64,000 nucleotides of DNA from Leyella stercorea (GTDB lineage: Bacteria > Bacteroidota > Bacteroidia > Bacteroidales > Bacteroidaceae), in NCBI RefSeq assembly GCF_021531655.1, contig NZ_JADYUF010000002.1:1-64000 (forward strand). The letters are read 5' to 3'. Shown here one piece after another: positions 34,183 through 43,903 of the stretch (position 1 is its first letter; each line of letters begins with the position of its first letter). The notes below the pieces were generated by a model that did not search any database, had not been told where the DNA came from, and worked only from the letters and a program-made list of their open reading frames with translations. The position numbers and the translations under genes are program-made.

Positions 34183-35430
34183 TTAACCAAGTTTGTGGAT
34201 AACAAGACCTGAGCGAAGTTTCGGCTCAAACCATGTAGCCTTAGGAGGCATAATCTTGCCACTGTCGGCTATGTCCATAATCTGCTGCATTGTGACGGGA
34301 TAGAGAGCCAAAGCCACACGCATTTCGCCACTATCCACACGACGCTTCAATTCGCCGAGTCCGCGAAGACCACCGACAAAATCGATGCGTTTGTCAGAAC
34401 GCAAATCGGTTATAGCAAGCAACTTGTCGAGAATCAGTCGGCTTGAGATGTCAACATCGAGCACTCCGATTGGGTCGGTACCGTCGTATGTTCCCTCCTT
34501 GGCCTCAAGACTGTACCACTTGCCATCAAGATAGAGCGAGAACTCGTGCAGATGCTGTGGCTTGTATTCGTCAGCACCTTCACACTTAACGATGAAGTCA
34601 GCCTCCAATGCCTTCAAGAACTCCTCCGACGACATTCCGTTCAAATCCTTTACTACACGGTTGTAGTCGAGGATTGTAAGCTGCGAAGCCTGGAAGCATA
34701 CTGCCATGAAGTAGTTGTACTCTTCATTGCCAACGTGCTGCGGATTCTGCTTAGCCTTCTCGGCTCCTACAAGGGCTGCCGCTGCACTACGATGATGGCC
34801 GTCGGCTATATAGAGGGCGGGCATCTTACGGAATTCCTCTGTAATGGTGGCAATGTCCTTATCGTCGGAAATTGTCCAAAACTGATGGCGGAAGCCGTCA
34901 ATAGGTGCTATGAAATCATAAACAGGTGCTGTAGCGGCATAGCGGTTGATGAGTTCGTCGAGCACGCTGTTATCGGGATAAGCAAAGAATACCGGCTCGA
35001 TATTGGCATCGCATACGCGCACATGCTTCATGCGGTCTTCCTCTTTGTCGCGACGAGTAAGCTCGTGCTTCTTGATTACACCATTCATATAGTCATTGAC
35101 GAAGGCTCCTACAACGAGGCCGTACTGTGTCTTGCCATTCATTGTCTGGGCGTAGATGTAATACTGCTCCTTGTCGTCCTGTACAAGCCAACCTTTCTCC
35201 TGGAATTTACGGAAGTTGTCGGCAGCCTGCTTGTAGACACGAGGGTCGTACTCGCTTGCACCTGGCTCGAAGTCAATTTCAGGCTTGATGATATGATAAA
35301 GACTCATCTCGTTGTCGCCTGCTTCGGCACGGGCTTCTTCCGAGTTGAGGACATCGTAGGGGCGTGATTCTACACGCTCCACCAAATCGTGTGGGGGGCG
35401 CAGTCCTTTAAAGGGTTTTATTGTAGCCAT
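34183..35430 (-). CDS. DUF1015 family protein in the serine gene cluster
   Basis: The 415-residue cytoplasmic protein begins ATIKPFKGLRPPHDLVERV and contains the family phrases RPYDVLNSEEARAE, YIYAQTMNGKTQYGLV, LYIADGHHRSAAA and GNEEYNYFMAVCFQ. DUF1015 proteins resemble the ParB/SbnI-like fold, and some related proteins phosphorylate free serine. Its place right after serC and serA fits a role in serine metabolism, but that remains inference. The 162-bp gap to serA contains a small CTCCCT/AGGGAG hairpin at 35546-35561. Confidence 0.85.
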   Translation of the reverse strand: MATIKPFKGLRPPHDLVERVESRPYDVLNSEEARAEAGDNEMSLYHIIKPEIDFEPGASEYDPRVYKQAADNFRKFQEKGWLVQDDKEQYYIYAQTMNGKTQYGLVVGAFVNDYMNGVIKKHELTRRDKEEDRMKHVRVCDANIEPVFFAYPDNSVLDELINRYAATAPVYDFIAPIDGFRHQFWTISDDKDIATITEEFRKMPALYIADGHHRSAAAALVGAEKAKQNPQHVGNEEYNYFMAVCFQASQLTILDYNRVVKDLNGMSSEEFLKALEADFIVKCEGADEYKPQHLHEFSLYLDGKWYSLEAKEGTYDGTDPIGVLDVDISSRLILDKLLAITDLRSDKRIDFVGGLRGLGELKRRVDSGEMRVALALYPVTMQQIMDIADSGKIMPPKATWFEPKLRSGLVIHKLG

Positions 35431-35592
35431 AATTTTTTAATCGTTTTAGATTTTAAGGAATCGGTTAAAAAGAATTTATTAAAAAAAGGAATCAGTAAAA
35501 ACCCACCCCCAGAGAACAATCATGATTTCATAAATATTCTACTCTCTCCCTAAATAGGGAGGGGCTAGGGGCTGGGCTTTTGTCTTTTTTAT

Positions 35593-36510
35593 TTACTTGT
35601 TTACTTGATACTTAGTGCATCCCTCGTTGAAGAAAGCATTAATCTGCTTGGCTGCAGCAATACCTGCATTGATGTTGGCCTCAGCTGTCTGTGCACCCAT
35701 CTTCTTAGGTGTAGAGAAGTAGCGACCTTCAAATTTGCGGAATTCAGAATCTGCATCAGGCATAATATCGGTAACGTACTTGATATCGGTGCGCTCTTCC
35801 ATAAGTTTGAGCAGCTCAGGCTCATTGATTACTTCCTTGCGTGCTGTGTTAACGAGGATAGCATTCTTTTTCATCTTACCGACAAGAGCGGCATTGATGC
35901 TCTGCTTGGTCTGAGGAGTAGCGGGAATATGGAGCGAAACCACATCACAATTCTCGAAGAGAGCGTCCTGCGAATCAACTGCAGTAACACCAGCAGCCTC
36001 AATAGCTTCCTTCGGACAGAAAGCGTCGTAAGCAGAAACTTCCATACCGAAGCCCTTTGCGATGCGAGCCACATTGCGACCTACATTGCCGAATGCGAGG
36101 ATACCAAGCTTCTTGCCCAGAAGTTCATAGCCAGACTTGCCATTATAGAAATTACGAACTGCATAAACCAGCAAACCGAATACAAGTTCGGCAACAGCAT
36201 TCGAGTTCTGTCCAGGTGTATTCTCAACGACTACTCCCTTCTCCTTGGCATAAGCACAGTCTACATTGTCGTAGCCAGCACCTGCACGAACTACAATCTT
36301 GAGCTGCTTAGCAGCGTCGAGCACCTCGGGAGTAACCTTGTCCGAACGGATAATCATTGCGTCGGCATCGGCTACAGCGTCGAGAAGCTGCTGCTTGTCG
36401 GTATATTTCTCAAGAAGAACAAGCTCGTTGCCAGCTCCTTCAATTTCTGCCTTTATACCATTCACGGCTGCAGCTGCAAACGGCTTTTCGGTTGCTACCA
36501 ATATTTTCAT
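35593..36510 (-). CDS. serA: D-3-phosphoglycerate dehydrogenase, short form
   Basis: This enzyme oxidises 3-phosphoglycerate to 3-phosphohydroxypyruvate, the first step of serine synthesis. The 305-residue protein has the NAD-binding region LGILAFGNVGRNVARIA and the catalytic Arg in RAGAGYDNVD, with the later VNTARKEVINE. It lacks the C-terminal ACT regulatory domain of long SerA forms, so serine feedback through that domain is not expected. It follows serC after 44 bp. Confidence 0.9.
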   Translation of the reverse strand: MKILVATEKPFAAAAVNGIKAEIEGAGNELVLLEKYTDKQQLLDAVADADAMIIRSDKVTPEVLDAAKQLKIVVRAGAGYDNVDCAYAKEKGVVVENTPGQNSNAVAELVFGLLVYAVRNFYNGKSGYELLGKKLGILAFGNVGRNVARIAKGFGMEVSAYDAFCPKEAIEAAGVTAVDSQDALFENCDVVSLHIPATPQTKQSINAALVGKMKKNAILVNTARKEVINEPELLKLMEERTDIKYVTDIMPDADSEFRKFEGRYFSTPKKMGAQTAEANINAGIAAAKQINAFFNEGCTKYQVNK

Positions 36511-36554
36511 AGTAAACGATTTTTAATAATTATACGATAAGAAAAACACTATAA

Positions 36555-37622
36555 TTAGTGCTCTGTCTCAAAATCCTGCATGCACTTAACAAGAGCCTCT
36601 ACACACTCAAGCGGAAGGGCATTGTAGCAGCTTGCGCGGAATCCGCCTACTGAGCGGTGACCCTTGATGCCCACCATACCACGAGCTACCGCATAGTCGA
36701 GGAACGGCTTCTCAAGATCCTTATACTCATCGTTCATAACGAAGCAGATGTTCATGAGTGAGCGAGACTCTGGCTCTACTGTACCACGGAACAACTTGTT
36801 GCGGTCGATTTCAGCATACAGCATCTCTGCACGCTCCTTAGCGCGACGGTCCATCTCCTCTACTCCACCGTTCTTCTTAATCCAACGCAATGTCTCAAGA
36901 GCGCAATAGATAGGTACTACTGGAGGTGTATTGAACATAGAGCCTTTCTCTACGTGTGTGCGGTAGTCGAGCATTGTAGGAATCTGACGAGGAGCCTTGC
37001 CCAGCACTTCGTCCTTCACGATAACAAGTGTAACACCTGCCATAGCGAGGTTCTTCTGAGCACCGGCATAGATACAGTCGTACTTAGCCACGTCAATTGG
37101 GCGGCTAAAAATATCAGACGACATATCACCAATGAGTCTTACTGGGACATCGGGATCCTTACGGATTTCTGTACCGTAAATTGTGTTGTTAGTAGTGATG
37201 TGCAAATAATCCAAATCAGCAGGGCATTCGTAGTCCTTCGGATAGTATGTGTAGCCGGCTTCGGCTGATGAAGCTACTTCAACAACATCTCCGAACAATT
37301 TTGCTTCCTTCATAGCTTTCTTTGCCCAAGTACCGGTGTTCACATAACCAGCCTTCTTGATAAGGAAGTTGAAAGGAACCATACAGAATTCAAGCGAGGC
37401 ACCTCCACCAAGAAACAATACTGAATATCCCTCGGGAACTCCTAAAAGCTCCTTGATAAGGGCTACAGCTTCGTCTACTACGGGCTGGAAGTCCTTGGCT
37501 CTATGGCTGATCTCTGCCAAAGAGAGTCCTGAGCCGTTAAAATCTAAAATCTGCTTTGCTGTATTCTCAATCACTTCACGCGGGAGTATTGAAGGACCAG
37601 CATTAAAGTTGTACTTCTTCAT
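36555..37622 (-). CDS. serC: Phosphoserine aminotransferase
   Basis: SerC transfers an amino group from glutamate to 3-phosphohydroxypyruvate with pyridoxal phosphate. The 355-residue protein starts with [15 protein letters not shown] and has the Schiff-base lysine in [12 protein letters not shown] (about residue 195). The C-terminus [17 protein letters not shown] is typical. It is first in the serC-serA-DUF1015 run. serB is not in this window. Confidence 0.95.
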   Translation of the reverse strand: MKKYNFNAGPSILPREVIENTAKQILDFNGSGLSLAEISHRAKDFQPVVDEAVALIKELLGVPEGYSVLFLGGGASLEFCMVPFNFLIKKAGYVNTGTWAKKAMKEAKLFGDVVEVASSAEAGYTYYPKDYECPADLDYLHITTNNTIYGTEIRKDPDVPVRLIGDMSSDIFSRPIDVAKYDCIYAGAQKNLAMAGVTLVIVKDEVLGKAPRQIPTMLDYRTHVEKGSMFNTPPVVPIYCALETLRWIKKNGGVEEMDRRAKERAEMLYAEIDRNKLFRGTVEPESRSLMNICFVMNDEYKDLEKPFLDYAVARGMVGIKGHRSVGGFRASCYNALPLECVEALVKCMQDFETEH

Positions 37623-37666
37623 GTGCTGTTTGTTATTAAGTTAATATTTAAATGTTCTTTCGATAG

Positions 37667-37698
37667 CGAAGTTACAATTTATTTTCGAGAAGAACAAA
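37667..37698 (-). promoter_or_regulatory. Probable promoter of serC-serA
   Basis: On the minus strand TTTG (37698-37695) is followed after 20 bp by TAACTTCG (37674-37667), one mismatch from the consensus, about 45 bp before serC. Confidence 0.5.
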
Positions 37699-37826
37699 TA
37701 AAACCAACTTATTTATTTCGGTAGGGCAAAAACAGCATGTCCGTACCATCTTTTGTTGACAAAAAGCAACATGGCAACAATCTACACCTTATTAATAATA
37801 TAAGGAAAGTGAATTATTGCATACAA

Positions 37827-39332
37827 TCAGTTATTTTTTCCGATTCTTTTCTTAAGTTTAAGCTTAGGGATTTTCAATTTTTCACCAGGTTTCACCTCTG
37901 TACATTTGTTCAGTACTTCGACATAGCACTCCATGCCGTCGCCCAAGAAAGCCTTACTGATAGACGCAAGGGTCTGTCCTTTTTGGACAGTCACCACTTG
38001 GTCTATACCGACTATAACATAAGCACCGGTTCTCACACGTGCGTCATAGTTATAATCTGTTATACTGGTCTGCACCTGTGGCTTTGACTCTACGACTGAC
38101 TTAACCTCAGCAACAGGCTTTGCTTCAGCCACAAAATCTTTACTGACTATCGATTCCCTATTTCCAACCTTTTCAACAGGTTGAACTCTATTCTTAGCAA
38201 CTACTTGCTTTGACAATGCCTGTTTTCTTTCTTCTATTTGCTTCTCAAGTTTTTCTATGGCTTGATTTCTCGCCTCTATCCTTACATAAAGCGCATACAA
38301 CCCTGCTCCTATACAAAGCAATAGCAAAAACGACAAGGCAGAGAGCCAATACGTCAGTTTGGGATTCTTTTGCCTGCAAACCACCTTTGGCTCTTCTTCC
38401 TTATGTATGTCATTCTTCGCCATCAGCAGTTCTGCCATCTTACGGCATCGTTCACGTTCAGACTGTTCTTCTGACGTTTGAACACAAGTTTGAGCCTCTG
38501 CCTTATCACAACCGCAATGTATATCAGCAGTCGTCTGACCGCCAGCAGGCTGTTCTTCTATATTTTCATTGTCAACCAATACAGCAGCTGGCTCTTCCTT
38601 TATATCTACTGACTCTTTTTCTGTATTTACTGAGGTTTCTTCTGTATTTATAGGCGATTCTTCCTCTGCCGTTTCGCGCACTTCAGTTTCCGGCACTTCT
38701 ATTTCTGTTTCAGTTTCAGCTAATGGAACCTCCTCTTCATTGTCTTCTGAATTCACAAAGTTATCTTCATCCATCTCTGAGAAGTCCACCCCATCATTCA
38801 GCACAACCGTCTCAAACTGTAGGAAAGGGCGGTTGATACGGTCGCGCAGCATCACCTCTGGCGAGAAGACATACTTGCCCCTACCCGCCTTGAACGATCC
38901 AAGTCCCTTTATCTTAACCGTGGCATCGGGATGTACCAGAAGCTCTTCGCTAACAGTTGCAAACATAAAATGCACAAAACTGAAAGCATCGTTATCGTTC
39001 AAGCCGTAACGTTCGGCCAGAACCTTTCCAAAGTCGCTAATATCTACAGAGCCTTTAGGCACATTGACTGATTTTCTAACCGAAGTCTCAGCCTTGAAAG
39101 CCACAACAATCTTTGGCGGCACAAGCATACGCTGCCCATTTGACGGATTGACAACGATACGCTCCATACGCTTCTTGATCTCGAAAATTCCAAAATTGGC
39201 TATCGAGATTCCTACGCCTTCATCAAACTTCTGCGACATACATTCCACCACACAACGCCCCATACGCTGTGTGTCATCTTGCGAGAATCCCGTATGTCGG
39301 GACAGTTCGGCTATATATTCCTTGTTGTTCAT
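37827..39332 (-). CDS. HU-domain protein with a membrane segment and C-terminal LysM
   Basis: The 501-residue protein combines modules rarely seen together. Residues 1 to about 95 and about 100-185 resemble two HU/IHF-like DNA-binding domains (FGIFEIKKRMERIVVNPSNG and IKGLGSFKAGRGKYVF). An acidic linker rich in Glu and Thr follows (about 190-330). Next come one membrane segment (WLSALSFLLLLCIGAGLYAL, about 340-360), a coiled coil, and a LysM domain at the C-terminus (TVQKGQTLASISKAFLGDG... PGEKLKIPKL). The topology suggests DNA-proximal domains inside and a peptidoglycan-binding LysM outside. It is third after ftsY and rimO. Confidence 0.85.
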   Translation of the reverse strand: MNNKEYIAELSRHTGFSQDDTQRMGRCVVECMSQKFDEGVGISIANFGIFEIKKRMERIVVNPSNGQRMLVPPKIVVAFKAETSVRKSVNVPKGSVDISDFGKVLAERYGLNDNDAFSFVHFMFATVSEELLVHPDATVKIKGLGSFKAGRGKYVFSPEVMLRDRINRPFLQFETVVLNDGVDFSEMDEDNFVNSEDNEEEVPLAETETEIEVPETEVRETAEEESPINTEETSVNTEKESVDIKEEPAAVLVDNENIEEQPAGGQTTADIHCGCDKAEAQTCVQTSEEQSERERCRKMAELLMAKNDIHKEEEPKVVCRQKNPKLTYWLSALSFLLLLCIGAGLYALYVRIEARNQAIEKLEKQIEERKQALSKQVVAKNRVQPVEKVGNRESIVSKDFVAEAKPVAEVKSVVESKPQVQTSITDYNYDARVRTGAYVIVGIDQVVTVQKGQTLASISKAFLGDGMECYVEVLNKCTEVKPGEKLKIPKLKLKKRIGKNN

Positions 39333-39359
39333 ATAGACATTCGGTTAGCTTAACGTCAG

Positions 39360-40661
39360 TCAGTCGACCACTTCACCATACAGGTCGAAGTCGTCACTAT
39401 CAGTAATATGTACATTATAGAAGCTTCCCACACGCAGACGGTGGTCAGCCTTTATCAATACCTCAGGGTCAACTTCAGGCGAGCAGAACTCAGTACGTCC
39501 GATATAATAGTCACCTTCCTTGCGGTCGACAATAGTCTTCAGCACAGTGCCCACCTTAAGCGCCTCCACCTCAGCACTAATCCGTTGCTGCACAGCCATA
39601 AGCTTATCGAGTCGGCGTTGCTTTTCCTCCTGAGGCACGTCGTCCTCATAATGCTCTGCACTATACGTACCGTCCTCAGCCGAATAGGCGAAAGCTCCCA
39701 TACGTTCAAAACGTGCCCACTTGACAAAGTCGACAAGTTCGCGGAAGTCTTCCTCGGTCTCGCCTGGGAAACCTACCATAAGTGTAGTACGCAGATGGAT
39801 GCCTGGCACACCTTCACGAATCTTCTCAATCAGCTCCATTGTCTCCTTTTTGGAAACGTTGCGGTGCATGCGTGTCAATACATTATCCGAAATATGCTGT
39901 AAGGCGATGTCGAGATACTTGCAGACATTCGGCTTCTCGCGTATAACGTCGAGCAATTCGAGCGGGAACTGGTTGGGATAGGCGTAATGCAGGCGTACCC
40001 ACTTCACACCCTTTATATCGGCAATATCGGCTATCAAATCAGCAATATGGCGCTTGCCATCAATGTCGACACCATAATATGTCAGTTCCTGTGCGATAAT
40101 CTGAAATTCCTTAACACCTCGCTCTACAAGTTCGCGCACTTCCGCAAGGATTTCTTCCTTTGGACGGCTGACGTGTCTGCCTGTTATGATAGGTATGGCA
40201 CAATAAGCACAATGTCGGTCGCAACCCTCGCTTATCTTGATGTAGGCATAATGACGAGGTGTTGTAATATGACGTTCGGCTGACTCAGTAACTGGCGTTT
40301 CCGGTTCGCCCAAATCCACGAGCAACTGCTTGTAATTGAACTTGCCGTAATACTTGTCTACCTCAGGAATTTCCTTCTCAAGGTCTTCCTTGTATCGTTG
40401 CGAAAGACAACCCATGACAAACAACTTGCCTATGCGCCCCTCTTCCTTGGCCTGTACAAGTTCGAGAATAGTGTCAATACTCTCCTGCTTTGCATCTTCA
40501 ATAAATCCGCAGGTATTGACAACCACTATCTCTCCCTCTATACGTTTTGCATCATGCGTACACTTATAGCCAGCCTTTTCAAACTTAGCCATAAGCGTCT
40601 CGCTGTCGACGAGATTCTTGGAGCATCCCATCGTTATGATATCTATCTGTCCTTTCTTCAT
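39360..40661 (-). CDS. rimO: Ribosomal protein S12 methylthiotransferase RimO
   Basis: RimO adds a methylthio group to an aspartate of ribosomal protein uS12. The 433-residue protein shows the N-terminal MTTase cluster (ITMGCSKNLVDSE, then VNTCGFIEDAKQES and MGCLSQRY) and the radical-SAM CxxxCxxC site (GCDRHCAYCAIP). A C-terminal TRAM-like region follows. MiaB is distinguished by other N-terminal details. It lies 14 bp after ftsY and 27 bp before the HU-LysM gene. Confidence 0.95.
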   Translation of the reverse strand: MKKGQIDIITMGCSKNLVDSETLMAKFEKAGYKCTHDAKRIEGEIVVVNTCGFIEDAKQESIDTILELVQAKEEGRIGKLFVMGCLSQRYKEDLEKEIPEVDKYYGKFNYKQLLVDLGEPETPVTESAERHITTPRHYAYIKISEGCDRHCAYCAIPIITGRHVSRPKEEILAEVRELVERGVKEFQIIAQELTYYGVDIDGKRHIADLIADIADIKGVKWVRLHYAYPNQFPLELLDVIREKPNVCKYLDIALQHISDNVLTRMHRNVSKKETMELIEKIREGVPGIHLRTTLMVGFPGETEEDFRELVDFVKWARFERMGAFAYSAEDGTYSAEHYEDDVPQEEKQRRLDKLMAVQQRISAEVEALKVGTVLKTIVDRKEGDYYIGRTEFCSPEVDPEVLIKADHRLRVGSFYNVHITDSDDFDLYGEVVD

Positions 40662-40675
40662 CTAATTCTTTTATC

Positions 40676-41632
40676 TTAATCCTGTTTGAACAACGAGTCG
40701 ACAAACTGGCGCTTATTGAACAACTGCAACGCCTCCATCGATTCGCCAAGTCCGATATACTTTACAGGCACCTTCAACTGATCGCTGATGCCTATCACTA
40801 CTCCACCCTTAGCTGTACCATCGAGTTTAGTAATTGCGAGCGAAGTAATCTGTGTCACCTGCGAGAACTGCCTGGCCTGTTCGAAAGCATTCTGTCCTGT
40901 ACTGCCATCAAGCACCAAGAGCACTTCATCAGGAGCCTGGGGCAACACCTTCTTCATCACATCCTTTATCTTCTTCAGCTCATTCATCAGTCCCACCTTG
41001 TTGTGCAGACGTCCAGCTGTGTCGATAATTACGACATCGGCACCATTAGCCTTAGCCGAAGACAAAGTATCGAAAGCCACCGAAGCCGGGTCAGAGCCCA
41101 TCTGCTGCTTTACTACCGGCACACCAACACGCTCACCCCAGATACAAATCTGCTCGACAGCGGCAGCTCTGAAAGTATCAGCAGCACCGAGATAAACCTT
41201 CTTACCTGCCTTCTTGAACTGATAGGCAAGCTTGCCAATAGTCGTAGTCTTGCCAACGCCATTCACTCCAACAACCAAAATCACGTATGGCTTGTGCTCG
41301 GTAGGCAAATCCCAATCGTCATTGTCGCCAGTATGATTCTCTGTCAATAGCGAAGCAATCTCGTCGCGCATAATTCGGTTAAGCTCTGATGTCGACACAT
41401 ACTTGTCACGAGCCACACGTTCCTCAATACGCTTGATTATCTTCAGAGTAGTCTCCACACCAATATCTGATGTAATCAAAGCCTCCTCAAGATTGTCGAG
41501 CACCTCGTCGTCAACCGTCGACTTACCCATCACAGCACGTTGTATCTTGTCAAAAACGCTGTGCTTTGTCTTTTCGAGTCCGTTGTCGAGGACTTCCTTT
41601 CTGTTCTTATTAAAAAATCCAAAAATTCCCAT
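40676..41632 (-). CDS. ftsY: Signal recognition particle receptor FtsY
   Basis: FtsY is the SRP receptor GTPase that delivers ribosomes to the membrane translocon. The 318-residue form lacks the long acidic A domain, as is usual here. The NG domain has G1 GVNGVGKTTTIGKLA, DTFRAAAVEQ, DTAGRLHNK and the late TKLDGTAKGG. The N-terminus is short and basic. It is first in the ftsY-rimO-HU/LysM run with a consensus promoter. Confidence 0.96.
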   Translation of the reverse strand: MGIFGFFNKNRKEVLDNGLEKTKHSVFDKIQRAVMGKSTVDDEVLDNLEEALITSDIGVETTLKIIKRIEERVARDKYVSTSELNRIMRDEIASLLTENHTGDNDDWDLPTEHKPYVILVVGVNGVGKTTTIGKLAYQFKKAGKKVYLGAADTFRAAAVEQICIWGERVGVPVVKQQMGSDPASVAFDTLSSAKANGADVVIIDTAGRLHNKVGLMNELKKIKDVMKKVLPQAPDEVLLVLDGSTGQNAFEQARQFSQVTQITSLAITKLDGTAKGGVVIGISDQLKVPVKYIGLGESMEALQLFNKRQFVDSLFKQD

Positions 41633-41650
41633 ATAACGTTATATTTTCTG

Positions 41651-41681
41651 CAAAGTTAGTTTAAAATAAGCAGAAAACAAA
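41651..41681 (-). promoter_or_regulatory. Promoter of ftsY-rimO
   Basis: TTTG (41681-41678) and TAACTTTG (41658-41651) are 19 bp apart on the minus strand, 19 bp ahead of ftsY. Confidence 0.8.
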
Positions 41682-41818
41682 GCATTTCGATTACTAATTA
41701 AGGTACTATACACTACAACACCCAAAACAGAAGCCATTTTCTAAGGTCAAAAACGTTAATTATTATTAACCATACATCAAAATCACTCACAAGCATCTGT
41801 ATTTTAAGAAAATATGTC

Positions 41819-41826
41819 TAACTTTG
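41819..41826 (+). promoter_or_regulatory. Promoter -7 box for rpsA
   Basis: TAACTTTG followed by CACC, 65 bp ahead of rpsA. The AT-rich leader resembles those of other Bacteroidetes ribosomal genes. Confidence 0.7.
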
Positions 41827-41891
41827 CACCCTGATTTTTAATTCACATAAAGTCTAACTTTATTAATTACATTTTTAACATTTAATTTTTT

Positions 41892-43661
41892 ATGTCAGAT
41901 TTAAAGAACGTACAGCCGTTGGCAGACTTCAACTGGGACGAGTTTGAGAACGGTGGCAGCTCAGAGGTAAGCAAGCAGGATCTTGAGAAGGCTTACGACG
42001 AAACCCTCAACAAGGTGTCAGAACATCAGGTAGTTGAAGGCGAAGTAATCTCTGTAGACAAGAAAGAGGTTATCGTAAACATCGGCTACAAGAGCGATGG
42101 TATCATCCCTGCATCTGAGTTCCGTTACAACCCAGACCTCAAGGTAGGCGACAAGGTTGAGGTTTACGTAGAGAACCAGGAGGACCGCAAGGGTCAGCTC
42201 GTTCTCTCACACAAGAAGGCTCGCCTGAGCAAGAGCTGGGAGCTTGTTAACGCAGCTCTTGAGAACGAGGAAGTTATCCAGGGCTACATCAAGTGCCGCA
42301 CTAAGGGTGGTATGATCGTTGACGTATTCGGCATCGAGGCATTCCTTCCGGGCAGCCAGATCGACGTTCACCCAATACGCGACTACGACGTATTCGTAGG
42401 CAAGACAATGGAGTTCAAGGTTGTTAAGATCAACCAGGAGTTCCGCAACGTAGTTGTTTCTCACAAGGCCCTCATCGAGGCTGAGTTGGAAGCACAGAAG
42501 AAGGAGATCATCAGTAAGCTCGAGAAGGGTCAGATTCTCGAAGGTACTGTTAAGAACATCACTTCTTACGGTGTATTCGTTGACCTCGGCGGTGTTGACG
42601 GACTCATCCACATCACAGACCTCTCTTGGGGCCGCGTAAGCGATCCTCACGAGGTTGTTGCTCTCGACCAGAAGATCAACGTTGTTATCCTCGACTTCGA
42701 TGACGAGAAGAAGCGTATCGCCCTCGGTCTGAAGCAGCTCACTCCGCACCCATGGGATGCTCTCGACGAGAACCTCAAGGTAGGCGACCACGTTAAGGGT
42801 AAGGTAGTTGTTATCGCTGACTACGGCGCATTCGTAGAGATTGCTCCTGGCGTTGAGGGTCTTATCCACGTATCAGAGATGAGCTGGAGCCAACACCTCC
42901 GTTCAGCTCAGGAGTTCCTCCACGTAGGCGACGAGGTAGAGGCAGTTATCCTCACACTCGACCGTGCAGAGCGCAAGATGTCTCTCGGCATCAAGCAGCT
43001 TAAGGAAGATCCATGGGAGGCTATCGAGGTTAAGTATCCTGTAGGCAGCAAGCACACAGCTAAGGTTCGCAACTTCACTAACTTCGGTATCTTCGTAGAG
43101 CTCGAAGAGGGTGTTGACGGACTCATCCACATCTCTGACCTCTCTTGGACAAAGAAGGTAAAGCATCCTTCAGAGTTCACACAGGTAGGCACAAGCATCG
43201 ACGTTGTTGTTCTCGAAATCGACAAGGAGAACCGTCGTCTCAGCCTCGGCCACAAGCAGCTTGAGGAGAATCCTTGGGACACATACGAGTCTCTATACAC
43301 TCCGGGTTCAGTACACACTGGCAAGATTACTGAGATGATGGACAAGGGCGCTGTTATCACTCTCAACGAGGGTGGTGAAGGCTTCGCTACTCCTAAGCAC
43401 CTCGTTAAGGAGGATGGCACACAGGCACAGCTTGGTGAGGAGCTCGAGTTCAAGGTAATCGAGTTCGTTAAGGAGACAAAGCGCATTATCCTCTCACACA
43501 GCCGCACATTCGAGGCAGGCAAGGAAGAGGCAAAGCCGGTTCGCAAGCACACCGCTAAGAAGGAGGTTGCTCCTGCTATCAACAACGTAGCTGCTTCTAC
43601 AACTCTCGGCGACCTCGACGCTCTCGCAGCATTGAAGGCCAAGATGGAGAAGGGCGAGTAA
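41892..43661 (+). CDS. rpsA: Ribosomal protein bS1
   Basis: S1 binds mRNA on the small subunit and unfolds structured leaders. The 589-residue protein contains about six S1 RNA-binding repeats. The clearest are ILEGTVKNITSYGVFVDLGG, VKGKVVVIADYGAFVEIAPG and HTAKVRNFTNFGIFVELEEG, each ending near a phrase like LIHISDLSW. A short Lys/Ala-rich tail follows. Codon choice is strongly restricted, as expected for high expression. The gene ends at a strong terminator. Confidence 0.96.
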   Translation: MSDLKNVQPLADFNWDEFENGGSSEVSKQDLEKAYDETLNKVSEHQVVEGEVISVDKKEVIVNIGYKSDGIIPASEFRYNPDLKVGDKVEVYVENQEDRKGQLVLSHKKARLSKSWELVNAALENEEVIQGYIKCRTKGGMIVDVFGIEAFLPGSQIDVHPIRDYDVFVGKTMEFKVVKINQEFRNVVVSHKALIEAELEAQKKEIISKLEKGQILEGTVKNITSYGVFVDLGGVDGLIHITDLSWGRVSDPHEVVALDQKINVVILDFDDEKKRIALGLKQLTPHPWDALDENLKVGDHVKGKVVVIADYGAFVEIAPGVEGLIHVSEMSWSQHLRSAQEFLHVGDEVEAVILTLDRAERKMSLGIKQLKEDPWEAIEVKYPVGSKHTAKVRNFTNFGIFVELEEGVDGLIHISDLSWTKKVKHPSEFTQVGTSIDVVVLEIDKENRRLSLGHKQLEENPWDTYESLYTPGSVHTGKITEMMDKGAVITLNEGGEGFATPKHLVKEDGTQAQLGEELEFKVIEFVKETKRIILSHSRTFEAGKEEAKPVRKHTAKKEVAPAINNVAASTTLGDLDALAALKAKMEKGE

Positions 43662-43718
43662 TCATAGCAGAGAACTTGCATCTGAAGATTTGACTATTCA
43701 AATCTATCAATAAATAAT

Positions 43719-43766
43719 AAGGTCGCAAATAAGTAGGTACAAGCCCGCTTGTTTGCGACCTTTTTT
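43719..43766 (+). terminator. Terminator of rpsA
   Basis: A 15-bp stem (43719-43733 with 43748-43762, one T-G wobble) is followed by six Ts in all (43761-43766). Confidence 0.9.
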
Positions 43767-43871
43767 CGTATACCATATATTTGCATCCATTATTTTATAC
43801 TCTACACACTGCAAATTTCAATTCCGTTACATTTTGTCATTCATAAAATTGCCTGTTTAAAGAAAATTGCC

Positions 43872-43879
43872 TACATTTG
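43872..43879 (+). promoter_or_regulatory. Promoter -7 box for the ThiE-like gene
   Basis: TACATTTG, 24 bp ahead of the start. No TPP riboswitch signature is present in the 242-bp gap after rpsA. Confidence 0.6.
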
Positions 43880-43903
43880 CATTTAAATTAAGAAATACGG
43901 ACT

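Noticed and set aside
43767..43903. TPP riboswitch upstream of the ThiE-like gene
   Set aside because: The conserved CTGAGA and ACCTGA-type elements are missing; only a promoter box is seen.
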